Below, in pieces: positions 33,212 to 45,460 of a DNA stretch of 64,000 bases; the stretch's first letter is position 1, and the number at the start of each line of letters is the position of its first letter. This DNA is from Skeletonema marinoi. Lineage: Eukaryota; Bacillariophyta; Thalassiosirophyceae; Thalassiosirales; Thalassiosiraceae. The stretch is from contig CM060494.1 of assembly GCA_030544225.1 (NCBI GenBank), positions 1,364,001 to 1,428,000 on the forward strand. The letters are read 5' to 3'. Below the pieces are notes generated by a model. It had not been told where the DNA came from. It saw only the letters and a program-made list of their open reading frames with translations, and did not search any database. The position numbers and the translations under genes are program-made.

Positions 33212-35857
33212 ATGGCAGATAGCAACAACACAACCGCCTCGAGGGATCAAAATATATTTTACGAGAGTACACCCGATGGTGACATTCGTACAATTGTAAA
33301 AGATGACTCCAATAACAATAGCAGCGAAAATAAGAGTGGGATCGATAGTGATTTATTCCAGCGTCATCTTCGTAAAAGTTGGGATAATGAGGACTATGAG
33401 GGATTAGCCGCTGACAAAGATGGTGGTGATGGTAATATGTCTGCACCGCCGCCACAGCAGCAGCAGCAAAAGAAGAGTCATAATCGTCACAAACACAATT
33501 TATCAGTTCAATTCTTCGATATTTCCATCTCGGATGATATCACCAACAATAAGGGATCGGGGAAGCCCAACAATAACAATAATGAAGCACAGCAGAAAGA
33601 GTCATCATCCACATCCACAACAACTCCGATGGATGTCACCATTCCTCCCCCTCCCACCACCACCGTCACTGCTGACACCGATCCATCCCCTTCACATGCG
33701 AGAACAAAATCAGTCCTTGAAGTGGAAGCCGCCGCAGCATATTACTTTGAAGATAATGAATCGTCACCAAACAAGAATGATGACATTGCAAACTTTCAAA
33801 AGAATGTTCATAGTAGCTGGGAGTCGGAGGATGAGGAGGAAGATTATAATAAAAAGCAAGATCAATCCAATCGATCAAGTGAGAGACGGGGCTCTTTTTC
33901 GAAACGACCGGCGCGGCATCGCCATAATTTATCTGTGCAATTCACCGACGATTCACTTTTGGGGAAGGATAATGACAAGGGGGAAAGTGTATCTAATGAT
34001 ATTGATGATGCAAATGCGGCGTATTTGAAAAGCTTTCCGCGTCCTCCAGCGACGTCCATGTCAAATCGTGAAGCACGTGCTTCTCAATTCAGCCATGACC
34101 AAACACAGCAGGAGCAGCAGCAACCAAAACAAAAACCGGCTCCACCTGCGGGTATCGTCGTTCCAGTACCAATTGTAGTTCGACCCTCCTCCTCGATCAA
34201 TCGAAAGCATCGTCGGATGTACTCGGGCCGATCCAATCCAGCAATGGCACATCGGCGGGTTAATACGCGTGGAGATAGTACACCGACGAAGGGAGAGACT
34301 TGGGCTCCAATTCCAACTGCGGCTATGCCACCCCCACATCCTAATCAACTTCCACCACCGCCACCACCACATCATCATCCTCAGGGACACCCATATCCAC
34401 CGCCATATTATCCTCAGGGGCCTCCACCACCGCATCCGTATGGCTCTGCACCCACTCCACCACCCTATGATCCGTACTATGCTGCCACCCAACCTGTCGA
34501 TCCTCGATATTATGCTCCGTCACCACATCACTTCAACTCTTCACCTGCATCAGATGCGGGAGTGAATTACGACTCTAGGGCATCACCTATGCTCTATCCA
34601 ACTCCTTCGGGAGGAGGGGGACAGTATCCACCATCAGCGCAGTCGTCTCCTGGAGGATATTATGCGGATCAACAACCACCACCCTATGCTGCGAATCCGT
34701 ACGCACGTCAATCAAGTGATTTGTCACACACATCGTTGGATCGAGAACCACAACGACAACAACCAGGAGAACATTTTCAATTTGATAAGAATTCAGCGCT
34801 ATCAGATCGATCCAAGGAGAATAGTAATGATGGAGGCAATGGTGCAGCAGCACATCATCGCAAACAATCATCCCTTGGGAGTTTTCTGGCCAATTCTGGA
34901 TTTGAAGATCTGTTTGATGACGTAGATGTAGGTTATGATTCGGCACCGGACGAACAACAATCGAAACGTCATAACAAATCATTGTCGAGTGCTAGTTTCA
35001 TGAGAAGTTTGAGTAGTGACAACTTCCTCAAGGATCATTTGCAAGCTGTGGTGGAAGAGAAGGGTGGCAATAGTCCGTACGCGTCGCCGCAGGTGAATTC
35101 AGCTCCAAATTCTACTGCTGAAGCCTATCGTCAACCCTATCCTGGATACTACCCATATGGTCCTCCTCAACCGTCATCACAGTGGCAAGAGCCTAATAAT
35201 TATTTGCGGCACTCTCCAATACAGACACTACCTCCATCGACGCAACAACGTCCGCTATTCGGAGGAGGTGCCATACAGACTCAGTTCCTTCCACCGTCGC
35301 CACCACAACAATGCCTTGAAGTGACAACTCCGAACAGTGCTGATGGCAGTGGTCAAGATGCTAACCAGAAACGTCAGCGTCGCAAATGTTCTGTGCCTGA
35401 TTGTCCCAATAGAGTTGTACAGGGTGGATTGTGCATAAGTCATGGTGCGAAGCGTAAAACGTGTGCTCATCCAGGTTGTGAAAAGAACGTGAAAGCAAAA
35501 GGATTGTGTAGCACGCATGGCCCAGCCCGGAAGCGATGCAATGCTGAAGGCTGCACCAAGGTGGCAGTGCAAGGAGGACGATGCATTGCTCACGGTGCGA
35601 AGAAGAAGGTATGCTCTTATGCTGAATGTAACAAGCAAGCTATCTTGGGAGGGATGTGTAAGAAGCATCATGACGAGACTCATGGTGTGGTGAAAGTTCG
35701 TGGATCTCGTAAACCGAAGGATGGAAGTCCAGCATCGCCAACTAGGAAGGGAAAGCCTGGTCATGAACGAGGCTTGTCTCTGTTTACGGATAGTGCTATT
35801 GTTGACACTATCATAAGCAACGGTGGTTTAGATGGGCAACAGAAAGGTGGTTTGTAA
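33212..35857 (+). CDS. Protein with four C-terminal WRKY19-type Cys/His zinc-finger-like repeats
   Basis: 881 aa, one exon. Residues 1-720 are disordered: acidic N-terminus, two copies of a RH(R/K)HNLSVQF motif (HKHNLSVQFFD at ~95 and RHRHNLSVQFTD at ~230), and a Pro/Tyr/Gln-rich stretch (~370-510). Residues ~725-830 hold four tandem units of the form C-x4-C-x(7-10)-G-x-C-x2-H-G: CSVPDCPNRVVQGGLCISHG, CAHPGCEKNVKAKGLCSTHG, CNAEGCTKVAVQGGRCIAHG, and CSYAECNKQAILGGMCKKHH. Such repeats are expanded in diatoms and oomycetes and are annotated after plant WRKY19; they probably bind zinc and may bind DNA. The linkers between units are very basic. A nuclear regulator is likely but its target is unknown. 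Confidence 0.8.
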   Translation: MADSNNTTASRDQNIFYESTPDGDIRTIVKDDSNNNSSENKSGIDSDLFQRHLRKSWDNEDYEGLAADKDGGDGNMSAPPPQQQQQKKSHNRHKHNLSVQFFDISISDDITNNKGSGKPNNNNNEAQQKESSSTSTTTPMDVTIPPPPTTTVTADTDPSPSHARTKSVLEVEAAAAYYFEDNESSPNKNDDIANFQKNVHSSWESEDEEEDYNKKQDQSNRSSERRGSFSKRPARHRHNLSVQFTDDSLLGKDNDKGESVSNDIDDANAAYLKSFPRPPATSMSNREARASQFSHDQTQQEQQQPKQKPAPPAGIVVPVPIVVRPSSSINRKHRRMYSGRSNPAMAHRRVNTRGDSTPTKGETWAPIPTAAMPPPHPNQLPPPPPPHHHPQGHPYPPPYYPQGPPPPHPYGSAPTPPPYDPYYAATQPVDPRYYAPSPHHFNSSPASDAGVNYDSRASPMLYPTPSGGGGQYPPSAQSSPGGYYADQQPPPYAANPYARQSSDLSHTSLDREPQRQQPGEHFQFDKNSALSDRSKENSNDGGNGAAAHHRKQSSLGSFLANSGFEDLFDDVDVGYDSAPDEQQSKRHNKSLSSASFMRSLSSDNFLKDHLQAVVEEKGGNSPYASPQVNSAPNSTAEAYRQPYPGYYPYGPPQPSSQWQEPNNYLRHSPIQTLPPSTQQRPLFGGGAIQTQFLPPSPPQQCLEVTTPNSADGSGQDANQKRQRRKCSVPDCPNRVVQGGLCISHGAKRKTCAHPGCEKNVKAKGLCSTHGPARKRCNAEGCTKVAVQGGRCIAHGAKKKVCSYAECNKQAILGGMCKKHHDETHGVVKVRGSRKPKDGSPASPTRKGKPGHERGLSLFTDSAIVDTIISNGGLDGQQKGGL

Positions 35858-35953
35858 AGCCTGTCTCTTTAAGCTTGATAATGTAAATTCTATGTCAATC
35901 TCATACACAAGTTATCCTAGATGTGTAATTAATAATGAACTAAGTACATTCTA

Positions 35954-36847
35954 TTAGGACTGTTGATATCCTGCTGCAAGTTTGCGTATATCATCTCCAA
36001 TACGCTTTCTCAGATTAGAGGCAAAGTGTACCTGCCCTCCCATGTCATTCATGTAGGAAGTGAAAGCAGCTTCAATAGCTTTTTCATCAAGCAACCCATT
36101 GTTGCTACCACTTCTATCATTCGAAAGTCGAAGCAATGCCTCAGCGAATCCTAATGTGTACACACCACAATCATATCCATTATTTTGTTGTAACGCTTGA
36201 CACTCAATCACATTCATACTTGCATCCTTCTTCAAAGATGAATAATGATGTTGAAACAAACCATACATCTTGTTCGCTACAGCCTTTGCAGCGGATATAT
36301 TGTACCCATGATGGGAATCAAAGGAATGAAATTGTATTTCTTGCTTGGTTTCACTATTTTTGGACGTAGTCGTAATGATATCTATAACGAGCAAACTCCA
36401 ATGAGACCCACCTGCATGTTGCCCAGGCGTGTAATTCATGCGTGATGATTGGTGCTCATCATTAATTGGGAGAAAGATTCGTTTGATATTTTGCTGCGTC
36501 GCATCCGCATTGTTTGGGGGCGATAAATTCCATGCGGAAGTTAAACTTGAGACTTCATCCTCATCTGTATCGTCAAGCTGATGCATTATAAATGAAATTA
36601 CAGTCGGATCAAGGAAGAGGCAATCAATATTTGAGTATTCTCCTCCTCTACTGTCAGCAGCAGCATCCTCGTTTCCTGACTTCACATCATCACTTCCGAC
36701 TACAAGATTCGGCTCATTTTGCAACCTCAAGAAATGAAAATGAATGAGATCAGAATTCAGCCAGGAATTTGGACAATCAAGCAGTGCTAGATCAGATGAG
36801 TATATTACTGCATCGCCGAGATAGTTTAGGATTAGTTTGTTGTTCAT
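35954..36847 (-). CDS. NEDD8/SUMO-specific protease (SENP8/DEN1-like, peptidase C48)
   Basis: 297 aa from ATG 36847 (MNNKLILNYLG...), one exon. The C48 Cys-protease core is visible: ALLDCPNSWLNSDLIHFHFL near the N-terminus (substrate cleft; compare the PxxWLND of SENP8), FLDPTVISFIM, RIFLPIND, then catalytic His in AGGSHWSLL (~147), Asp in FHSFDSHHG (~176), and Cys in NNGYDCGVYT (~225), with the oxyanion Gln in LQQNNGYDC. The family removes NEDD8 or SUMO from substrates; single-domain size and the 'AGG.HWSLLV...DSH' pattern favour the NEDD8 enzyme. A ~35-residue acidic insertion sits before residue 100. Its 3' end nearly abuts the previous gene. Confidence 0.85.
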   Translation of the reverse strand: MNNKLILNYLGDAVIYSSDLALLDCPNSWLNSDLIHFHFLRLQNEPNLVVGSDDVKSGNEDAAADSRGGEYSNIDCLFLDPTVISFIMHQLDDTDEDEVSSLTSAWNLSPPNNADATQQNIKRIFLPINDEHQSSRMNYTPGQHAGGSHWSLLVIDIITTTSKNSETKQEIQFHSFDSHHGYNISAAKAVANKMYGLFQHHYSSLKKDASMNVIECQALQQNNGYDCGVYTLGFAEALLRLSNDRSGSNNGLLDEKAIEAAFTSYMNDMGGQVHFASNLRKRIGDDIRKLAAGYQQS

Positions 36848-37188
36848 CTTTGGTAGATTATTAGCACGGCTACAACTACAATGATGACACCGCAAGTGCA
36901 AAGTGCGCAAAGGAAAGCCTTCGTCTGTCTGCTTTTCTCTTCTCTTTACTCCTTTTCATTTCTCCTACCACACGACAACCACCGACATCAAAAAATCAAA
37001 GAACAAACCGCACTGCATCAGGTCGACTGCCGCCTGCCGCAGCCCAGCATCGGATTGATCGGCAAACATAGCGCTGCATCTCTCAGAATATCTCAGTAGT
37101 AGAAGAAGTATTGTTCGTAGGTGACGGTCACAGCTGAAGTTGACCGCAGTTGAGCTCATTGCCATCACAAACATCATCATATAAAATC
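36848..37188. promoter_or_regulatory. Bidirectional promoter region: SENP8-like / NOL6
   Basis: 341 bp between divergent ATGs. No specific motif is claimed. Confidence 0.35.
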
Positions 37189-40100
37189 ATGACAGCCTTC
37201 CCAAGCAACGAAGAAGATGCCAATCTAATGATGGCAGCATCCCAAGCTCACATTCCCACCGACAAAGCCACCTCCAAAGCCGCCGCTGACAGCACCAACA
37301 ACAGTAACACAGATGCACTTGCCCGTTCCAACCTCCTTCGACTTGAAACAACCGAGCTCATCAAGGAGGCGACACTTCATCTCCATCCGAATGGGAATGA
37401 TAGCAGTATTCACTATGAAGCCAAGTGGGCACCCACTGTAAGAGGATATGTTTCCAATTTATCAAGTGTACTGAGTGCTTTGGAGGGGTGCACTTTGTCT
37501 CCAGAAGTTTGCTTGATGTCATCGTCTGCTAGTGGTGGCGGTGGAGTGAAGGAGAAGGGGATGGAACAGCTTAATGGAGGAGGAGGCGTAGAAAGTACCA
37601 AGTATCGTGTGCCACTCCAATCTGACAAATTTCTTAAATCACTTCCCGGAGGTAGTGCGGCAGCTGGTACTCCATGGACATTTCCATTTTCAGGAAGAGT
37701 AAAAGTCCTCCCCATTGGAAGTTATGCACATATTGGTAATGCAGGATTGACTAATCGTCATGCTAATGGGAATGTTGTGCCCACATTGGATTTGGCAGTG
37801 TTAGTAAAGGGAGGCGATGGAGATGATGATGCTTTTGTTGGTGGGAAGGATTATTTGAATCATCGATTTACAGATGTAAGTTTGTATTGGTTTTGATGAT
37901 AAGGCGTTTGCTTTAAGACATGTCTCTCTCTAACTCCTCTACTCTCTCTCTATCTCGTCAATACGTTTACAGAAACAAAACATCCTAGCCGTGCACATTG
38001 CCAAACAGCTCTCTCACAAGAAACATCGATCTAAAATTGGTTCTGTCCACTTGACACGTGTGTTTGGTGATTCTCGCAAGGTGGCATTGTTGTTGACTCC
38101 TCCAACTATCGAGAATGATGATAAGAAGAAGGTGACGAATAAAAAGAAGAAGAGGAAGAAGGGTGATAATGATGACAGTAATGGAGGGAAAAAGATGAAG
38201 AATAAGTTGAGGTTTCATGTTCGTCTGATTTTCGGTGTAGAGCAGGAGCAGCAGCAGAATGAAGACAATTCGAATCGTCACCAGAATGATGACGATGATG
38301 ATGATTCATCTATGGACACAGAAGGATCATATAATGGCAGCAACAATGATATGCAGGTATTCCAAAGTTGGATTCCCATCTCTCGTCTCTTTCCTAATCG
38401 GTCGAATAATCGTGGTGCCGGCAAGCCATCATCCGCAGAGTCTACCGATGTCAACCACCGTCCTACGCCACATTACAATAATGCTCTTGCCGAAAGTTTA
38501 CATCTCCAATCAACGACAAATTTGATTTCTGATACCATCTCCAATACCTTCTTTGGGTCGAATGCGGTTGCGACTCCAACTACTGCGTTTCATGAAACTC
38601 TTCTCTTGATCAAGATTTGGGCACTCCAACGTGGATTGCTTCGTGGGCATGACTCTTTCACGACATCTACCATTGCTCTGATATTGGTTTATCTCTATCG
38701 AACAAAGACTATTGGGAAACGTATGGGGAGTGTGCAGGCTTTTACAACATTTATGAAGTTTTGGAGTGAGGCGGATTGGCTTGGAGAAGATACGGCTACG
38801 ACTTCTGCAGCCGCCAGCTCCGGTTCTGCACCTTTGTCAAGTGCAGCACAACTACTGGCTCGGAAGATGAAGAGAAAGGCGGCATTTGTCATTCCCGCCG
38901 ATGGAAAGAATGAGTCTCAAACTGTAGCGCACTGTCCACAGGCTAGATATTACCGTGAGGATATTCGCAGTAGCAGCAATGATGACAACGTCCCCATGAC
39001 ACTTCTTGATTGCTACAAACAATGCTTCACCACGGCATCTTCGTCATCCTCTTCTATTCCCAATGATTATCATAGCGATAGTCCCATCCTCCTTGATCCT
39101 ACTATGACTATCAATTATCTAGCACGACTTTCTCCTTCATTTGTTCGAGAATCACGTGCTGAGGCTTATGCTGCATTACGATGCATTCATGGGCAGGAAC
39201 GTGATGGTGGGATGGGTAGTAGTGGATCTGGAGGTGCCTTTCGGACGTTGTTCCTAGAGACGAATCGGTTTTGGACGAGGTATGATGCCTATGTTAGAAT
39301 TCCTCTGAGCGTTGTACCCAAGATGATGTCACAGCGTAGCAGTGGGAAGAAGAAAAATGATGGCGACGCTCGGGTATGGGGACGTGACGTAGAAGATTTA
39401 GGATATGATGAGTCCGTGTGCCGTGGTGTTGTGGAAGTCTTAAATCGTGCACTGGGAGATCGCATTACGGCAGTTAGGCTTTTTACCAGTGGTAACGGGG
39501 ACATCCGCAAAGATGGTACCTCTTCGAATCAATCGGTGGAGAATACGGGTACGAAAGCACTTGAGGATAGTGATCAATGTTACGCTGTCCCGATTCGTGG
39601 CAGCGGTTCGTCCCCTTCTACTTCGGCATCTGCATTTGTGGCAAAACCTGGTGGGCGCTCTCCTGAGCCGCCTGTTCACCCTCTGAACCAAGATGAGCCT
39701 TGTCTTGTCGTTGGCCTACGAATCGATCCTAATGCTTCACGTCGAGTAGTCGATCGTGGACCTCCAGCAGAAGACCTGGAAGGTTCCAATGCATTTGTGT
39801 CACTTTGGGGTGATCATGCACAGCTGCGTCGGTTTCAGGATGGAGCCATAGTACGAGCAGTGGTTTGGAATCTACCAGTTTCTCCGAAGAACAGCGTCGT
39901 AGAGAGCATGCCACAATTTGCAAGTATGGACCGTTCCATGGGAGGTATCGTTGAGAAGGTAGTGCAGCATATTGTCAAACTTCATTTCACTGAGTCTAAA
40001 CTGATCAAAAAAGGCAAAGCAAAACAGGTCTCGTTCGAGCTTCGCAGTATGGTCGGCCTCGTTGATGGCGTATCATCTTCTCCCAAGCCTTCTCCTTTAT

Positions 40101-41971
40101 CAGATTCTTTTACTCTCCACAAAAATGTGATGTCTGCATTTGATTCTCTTGCAGAATTTCTCCGTCAAAACTCCATTACAATGATCGATCACTCGCTAGG
40201 TGCAGATAAGAAAGCATCTAAGTTGGGCCTTCCACTCAAGATTGATGAAGTTGAGCCATTATCACCCAGCTTAAGATATTCATCTTTGTTTCCTCCTGTG
40301 CCTCATCCTCTTCTGGGAGGGACCGACCAAGGGACTGACAAGCGCAAAGTATCTGGAGCCGTAGAAGGGTCTCCTGTTCTCATCCAAATACGGTTTGAAG
40401 GCAGCTCCAAATGGCCTTCTTCTTTAAATGCCATGGGCGCTGCTAAATGTGCCATGTTGATCCAGTTGGCCGAGGGGATAGAGAAAATGAAGCAGAGCGG
40501 GAATCTTGATGAATTTGATGGGCCTATTGATGTAACGCCTACTTATCTTGATGTTGGATACCGCGGCTACTCGTGGAGAGTGATTGTTCGGGCGGACCAA
40601 GAACTGAGAATGCTAAAAAATCTCAGTAACCCAACTGACGAAGCAAAGTCTCTTCGATTGAGCTTGATCAACCGCCACGTGAGAGGCTCTATGCACCACT
40701 CACTCATCCACGCTGTTCATACTAGACACCCCTCTTCGTCCTTGGTATCACGCCTTGCTCATCGTTGGGTGTCAGCTCACATGCTCTCAGACATGATTCC
40801 GCAAGAAGCAATTGAGTTGATCGTAGCAAAGATTTACACAGACCCACATGAAAGGGCCACCTCAAAGATGCAATCTTTGGATGTGCCGCCATCGACTGTT
40901 GCAGCTGGATTCTTCAGATTTCTACAAGTGCTTTCCACACATGATTGGGCAAATGAGCCGTTGATTGTAGACCCACAAAGTCACATCACAGCTAATGATC
41001 GTGGGTTAATAATGGCACAGTTCAATAGTATCCGTGGCCCCGACCTCAATAAAGGTCCAGCGATGTACATTATTTCACCTGCAGATTATGACGGTGTCGA
41101 GGAAATGACCGGGTCAAAAGTGGTCGGAGAAGACGGATCTGCTGAGGCAGTCGATCCTGCTGGCGCCTTGGAAAGAGTTTGGAGTCCTACTTACACATCC
41201 GAGTTTCCTGAAAGGGTCGTTCTCCATCGTGCTTCGGCGTTGGCAAAATGTTCTCTCGATCATTTAACTTCTTGCATCGTGAATGGGAGCAGTGAGAGCA
41301 GCTGGGTGGCTGCTTTTCAGGAGAGTTCCACATCGTTAACGTCTTACAGTGCCTTGCTCCGTGTTGACAATGCTTTCGTCACAGATACTGGTTGTAGTTC
41401 AACTAATGCAGACTCGGTTGTCGGTGCGACGTCAAAGCAAGACAGCAACGGCGAGGTTACAAGCCCCTTTCAACGAAGTCTCCTGAAGAGGTACTCTGGA
41501 CCAAAAGACTTGAGAAAGAAAATGTACAAGAACTTGGTGCTTGAGAAAGGTACATTGGTAAGTTGCTGAATGTTCGGTTCTTTGACGTGTCATCACATAC
41601 GTATTTATGCTCACACTCACATACATGTTTCATTTCAGCACGAATGGAATCCTGTCAAATCTCTCATTTCCAGGCTACGGTCAAAGTACGGCGAATACGC
41701 AGTCTTTTTCTACAATGAGTTTTCACCAGACATTATTGCTATGATCTGGAGACCAGCGGCATTTGTACCAAAGGCTTTTTCTGCGATGATGTCTGAATAC
41801 CAATCCCCAGTGTTGAAAGTTTGGAAGGATGACAGTCTTGTGATTACAAATACTGATGACTTGATGAGTGAGATTGGTTATGCGGGGAGAGATATACTTT
41901 CTGATATTAAGGTCTTAGATGACAAGAAACCCGATCCATCAAGTACTGAGGGGAAACGTCAAAAGAAATAA
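37189..41971 (+). CDS. NOL6: Nucleolar protein 6 / UTP22 (three exons)
   Basis: Exons 37189-37875, 37973-41557 and 41639-41971, joined in phase 0 by introns of 97 and 81 nt (GTAAGT...TTTACAG; GTAAGT...TTTCAG), give 1534 aa. NOL6 (yeast Utp22, Nrap) is a UTP-C part of the 90S pre-ribosome that helps release the 18S precursor. Visible blocks: VKVLPIGSYAHIGNAG and NVVPTLDLAVLV (nucleotidyltransferase-like fold), KDYLNHRF at the exon 1/2 joint, LLIKIWALQRGL, RRFQDGAIVRAVVWNLP (~residue 840), and the final EFSPDIIAMIWRPAAFVP. The protein is longer than the human one (~1150 aa) because of acidic and Ser-rich insertions (for example ~265-300 and ~530-560). Confidence 0.92.
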
Positions 41972-42404
41972 GCAAAGACAATGAAGAGTCGATAAGATTC
42001 ACAAGATGTGTACTTGATAAAGTGAAAGTACAATAAGCTGCAGCTAAAAATGATTGAACTACTGCTTCCTTTTTCTATTATCTACTTGTAAAGGCTTAGA
42101 GCTCAGTCTAAACCAGCGACATCAGCGCTGCAAGACACTTGCTACTACTTTTAGTCACTGTAACCATATCTTTTGCCCAGAAAATGAGTACCAGTTCGTA
42201 TGAAATGCGTCAGGTACTAATCTTTGTATGAATTCCATCGTTGAGATCCGTAAACTTTGAGACCCCATTTTTCTCAATAAAATTTGTGGTCGAAAATCAT
42301 CGACGTTGTCGTGGTGCCTCACAATGCATTGAAGTGCACAACAACTCAACCAATACATCATCCACCAACTCCTCTAGCCTACAGCACCGGTGCAATAATC
42401 GAAA
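41972..42404. other. 433-bp intergenic region NOL6 - ABCF
   Basis: 3' UTR of NOL6 and promoter of the ABCF gene. No feature beyond this is seen. Confidence 0.4.
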
Positions 42405-45278
42405 ATGTCTTCCAAATGGCACCAAAAGAAGGCCAAAATGGCCGAATATCAATTCGAACGGGAGCTCCAATCCCTCGGTCACAACTCCGACAATGTGAAG
42501 GATCAAACGTCCGAGGTGGCCATGGGCGGGGGAGAAGAACAATTCTATGAAAAGAAGTTAACCAAGGAGGAAAAGAAGGCGTTGGCGGCAAAGAAGCGGG
42601 AGGAGAAACGTAAGGCCAAGGCGAAGAAGAAGGGTGGCGACGGCGGCGATGATGACGAAAATGGTGAGGGGAGTGATGTGAAAAAAGCAAATGAATTGTT
42701 GGCCAACATGATGAATCGAGACAATGAAGATGAGGATGGATTTGTTGGAGAGTCCAATCCTGCCGCTGAGCAATTGGCCGCTGATGGGACAATTTGTACC
42801 TACTCCACATCTCGTAAGGGAGTCGATGCTCGATCACGTGATGTGAATGTGCAAAACTTTACATTGCAGCACAAGGGAACGGTTATGCTTGATGCGACTG
42901 CTGTCGTGTTGAATCATGGTAATCGCTATGGACTGATCGGCCGTAATGGCTGTGGTAAGAGTACTCTAATGAAGGCATTGGGGGCCCGTGCCGTCCCTAT
43001 TCCGGGGGGGATTGATACTTTCCATTTGAAAGAGGAGGTGGAGCCGAGTGATACCATGACTGCGTTGGATGCCGTGATGAGTGTAGACGAGGAACGAGCA
43101 CGGTTGGAAAAGGAGGCGGAGGATTTGAATACGGCGATTACTGCATTGACTGAGGCGGCAGAGCGGGGGGAGACTAATTTTGGGGGAGACGGAGATGATA
43201 ATATGACGTTGGATGAAAAGCAGGAACTCATCATGGAGATGTTAACAGCGACTTATGAGCGATTGGATGATTTGGATGCGGATACTGCTGAAACTCGTGC
43301 AAGGTCCATTTTGCAGGGGCTGGGATTCACCCATGATATGCAATCGAAATTGACCAAGGATTTTTCTGGTGGGTGGAGGATGAGAGTGTCACTCGCACGA
43401 GCGTTATTTATTCAGCCGACATTGCTATTGTTGGACGAGCCCGTAAGTATTATCTTCTATGTTGTCTACTGGATCACGTGGATACTGTATGAGTTGTGTT
43501 GGTTGATAGTTACTCGTGTTGGAGAGAGAGAGTGTGTGTGAAGTGGAAATTTCTATGAGTCATGTCAAAATCAGCTGATCGTATGGAACTCGTGCTATAT
43601 TCATTCATGCTCACCTTAATTGTTCCATTGTTTATTCTTTAGACCAACCATTTGGATATGGAGGCTGTCATTTGGCTAGAGGACTATTTGAGTAAATGGA
43701 ACAAGATTCTGTTGCTGATTAGTCACTCGCAGGACTTTCTGAATAATGTTACCACCCACACCATTCATTTCACCAATAAGAGGAAGCTTGAGTACTACGA
43801 TGGTAACTATGATCAATTCGTCAAAACTAAAGGCGAAAAGGAAGAAAATCAAATGAAGCAATACAACTGGGAACAAGATCAGATCAAATCGATGAAGGAG
43901 TACGTAGCACGTTTCGGGCATGGAACATCTAAGAATGCCAAGCAGGCCCAAAGTAAGCAAAAGGTTCTGGATAAAATGGTGAGGGCAGGACTAACTGCTA
44001 AGCCAGAGGTGGAGAAGCCTATGAATTTCAAGTTCCCGGATCCTGGACACCTTCCGCCTCCCGTGTTGGCATTTCATGACGTTACCTTTGCCTACCCTAA
44101 TTGCGAGCCACTGTATTCTAATGTCGATTTCGGTGTCGACTTGGACTCACGTGTCGCATTGGTGGGTCCAAACGGAGCTGGTAAGGCTGCGCTTGTCATG
44201 TTTTGACTTTAGCTTTCGTTCACAAACTTGTACTACACCATACTCACGAGCAGTCCCACTATTTTTCCTTAGGTAAAACTACGCTCGTAAAACTAATGTC
44301 GGGAGAACTTCAACCAACGATGGGAGATATCCGCCCTCACGGCCACCTCAAAATCGGACGATTTACGCAACATTTCGTAGATGTGCTTAATCTGGAACAA
44401 ACCCCGCTAGAGTTTTTCGATACGATGTATCCTGGAACTCCGCGGGAAGAGCAGCGAAAGTACCTTGGACGGTTTGTGAGTACATGGACTTCTTTAGTTA
44501 TGAACATTGTTGTTGTCCAAATTTTGCAGCTCATTCATCTTTCGTATTTCATTTTAGGGAGTGTCGGGATCTATGCAAGTCCAAAAGATGGGCGAATTAT
44601 CTGATGGCCAAAACTCTCGTGTCGTTTTTGCCAAGCTGGGAAGGGATGCTCCTCATATCCTTCTTCTCGATGAGCCGGTAAGAAATGTCTTCACTTTTCA
44701 TTCCGACCAACATGTCATCTTTTGAAGCTCACCTATATTGCTTTCACTCATGTGCTCCTTAGACTAATCATTTGGACATGGAGAGTATCGATTCATTGGC
44801 GAAGGCAGTGAATGAATTTGAGGGCGGAATGGTGCTTGTATCTCACGACATGCGTCTAATCTCTCAAGTAGCCAAGGAGATTTGGTTGTGCGACCACAAA
44901 ACCATCACTAAGTACCAAGGAGATATCCAGAACTTTAAAATGGACATGAGGGTTCAATTGGAATTGGAGGATGAGAGCAAAGACAGCAAAAGCAAGAAGG
45001 GAAAGCTTCGGGGTGATGCCAGTGTCATGAAGAAGACAGATGACGAGAAGGAAAAGAAGAAAAAGGCGAAGAGTGAGGGTACTAAGTCTTCTGGCTCAGC
45101 ACTTGACTCACTTCTTGCACCAAAACCAAGGGATACAGCTGAGAGGAAAGATGTGTTTGATGTCGGTGAGGTGAAAGAGAGCTTGCCAGCTGTGGCGCCT
45201 GCCTCGCAACCAAAGGTGGAGCCTGCTTCTCAAGGAAGGCCAAAGTATATTCCGCCTCACCTTCGCAACAAATCGTAA
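42405..45278 (+). CDS. ABCF2: ABC-F ATPase, ABCF2/Arb1 type (five exons)
   Basis: Exons 42405-43442, 43643-44180, 44273-44475, 44558-44677 and 44763-45278 join in frame to 804 aa; all introns are GT-AG, 82-200 nt. There are two ABC cassettes and no membrane helices. Cassette 1: Walker [13 protein letters not shown], signature FSGGWRMRV, Walker B LLLLDEP. Cassette 2: Walker A GPNGAGKTT (split by intron 2), signature LSDGQ, Walker B ILLLDEP, then [20 protein letters not shown]. The LSDGQ signature and [16 protein letters not shown] are typical of ABCF2/Arb1, which acts in 40S/60S maturation and stalled-ribosome handling. The N-terminus is Lys/Glu-rich. The C-terminal ~110 residues are a charged extension ending in IPPHLRNKS. 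Both D-loop exons begin exactly at TNHLDM, and both introns before them interrupt the gene just after DEP. Confidence 0.92.
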
Positions 45279-45460
45279 TGCTCTTCTCAACTCACTTCGT
45301 CACACTGATAACTGCCACATCTTCGTAATAAAGATCGTAATGTTCGAGGGGGAGAACGACAATTACCTCGCCTACTTGATAAACTAATCGTTCTAACAAA
45401 AAAACTATGCACCACATTAAATTTCCTTTCAGTATATTTAGACAAGAGATACCAACTCAA

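Noticed and set aside
42926-43234. Minus-strand frame opposite the ABCF gene
   Set aside because: Shadow of a well-supported conserved coding region.
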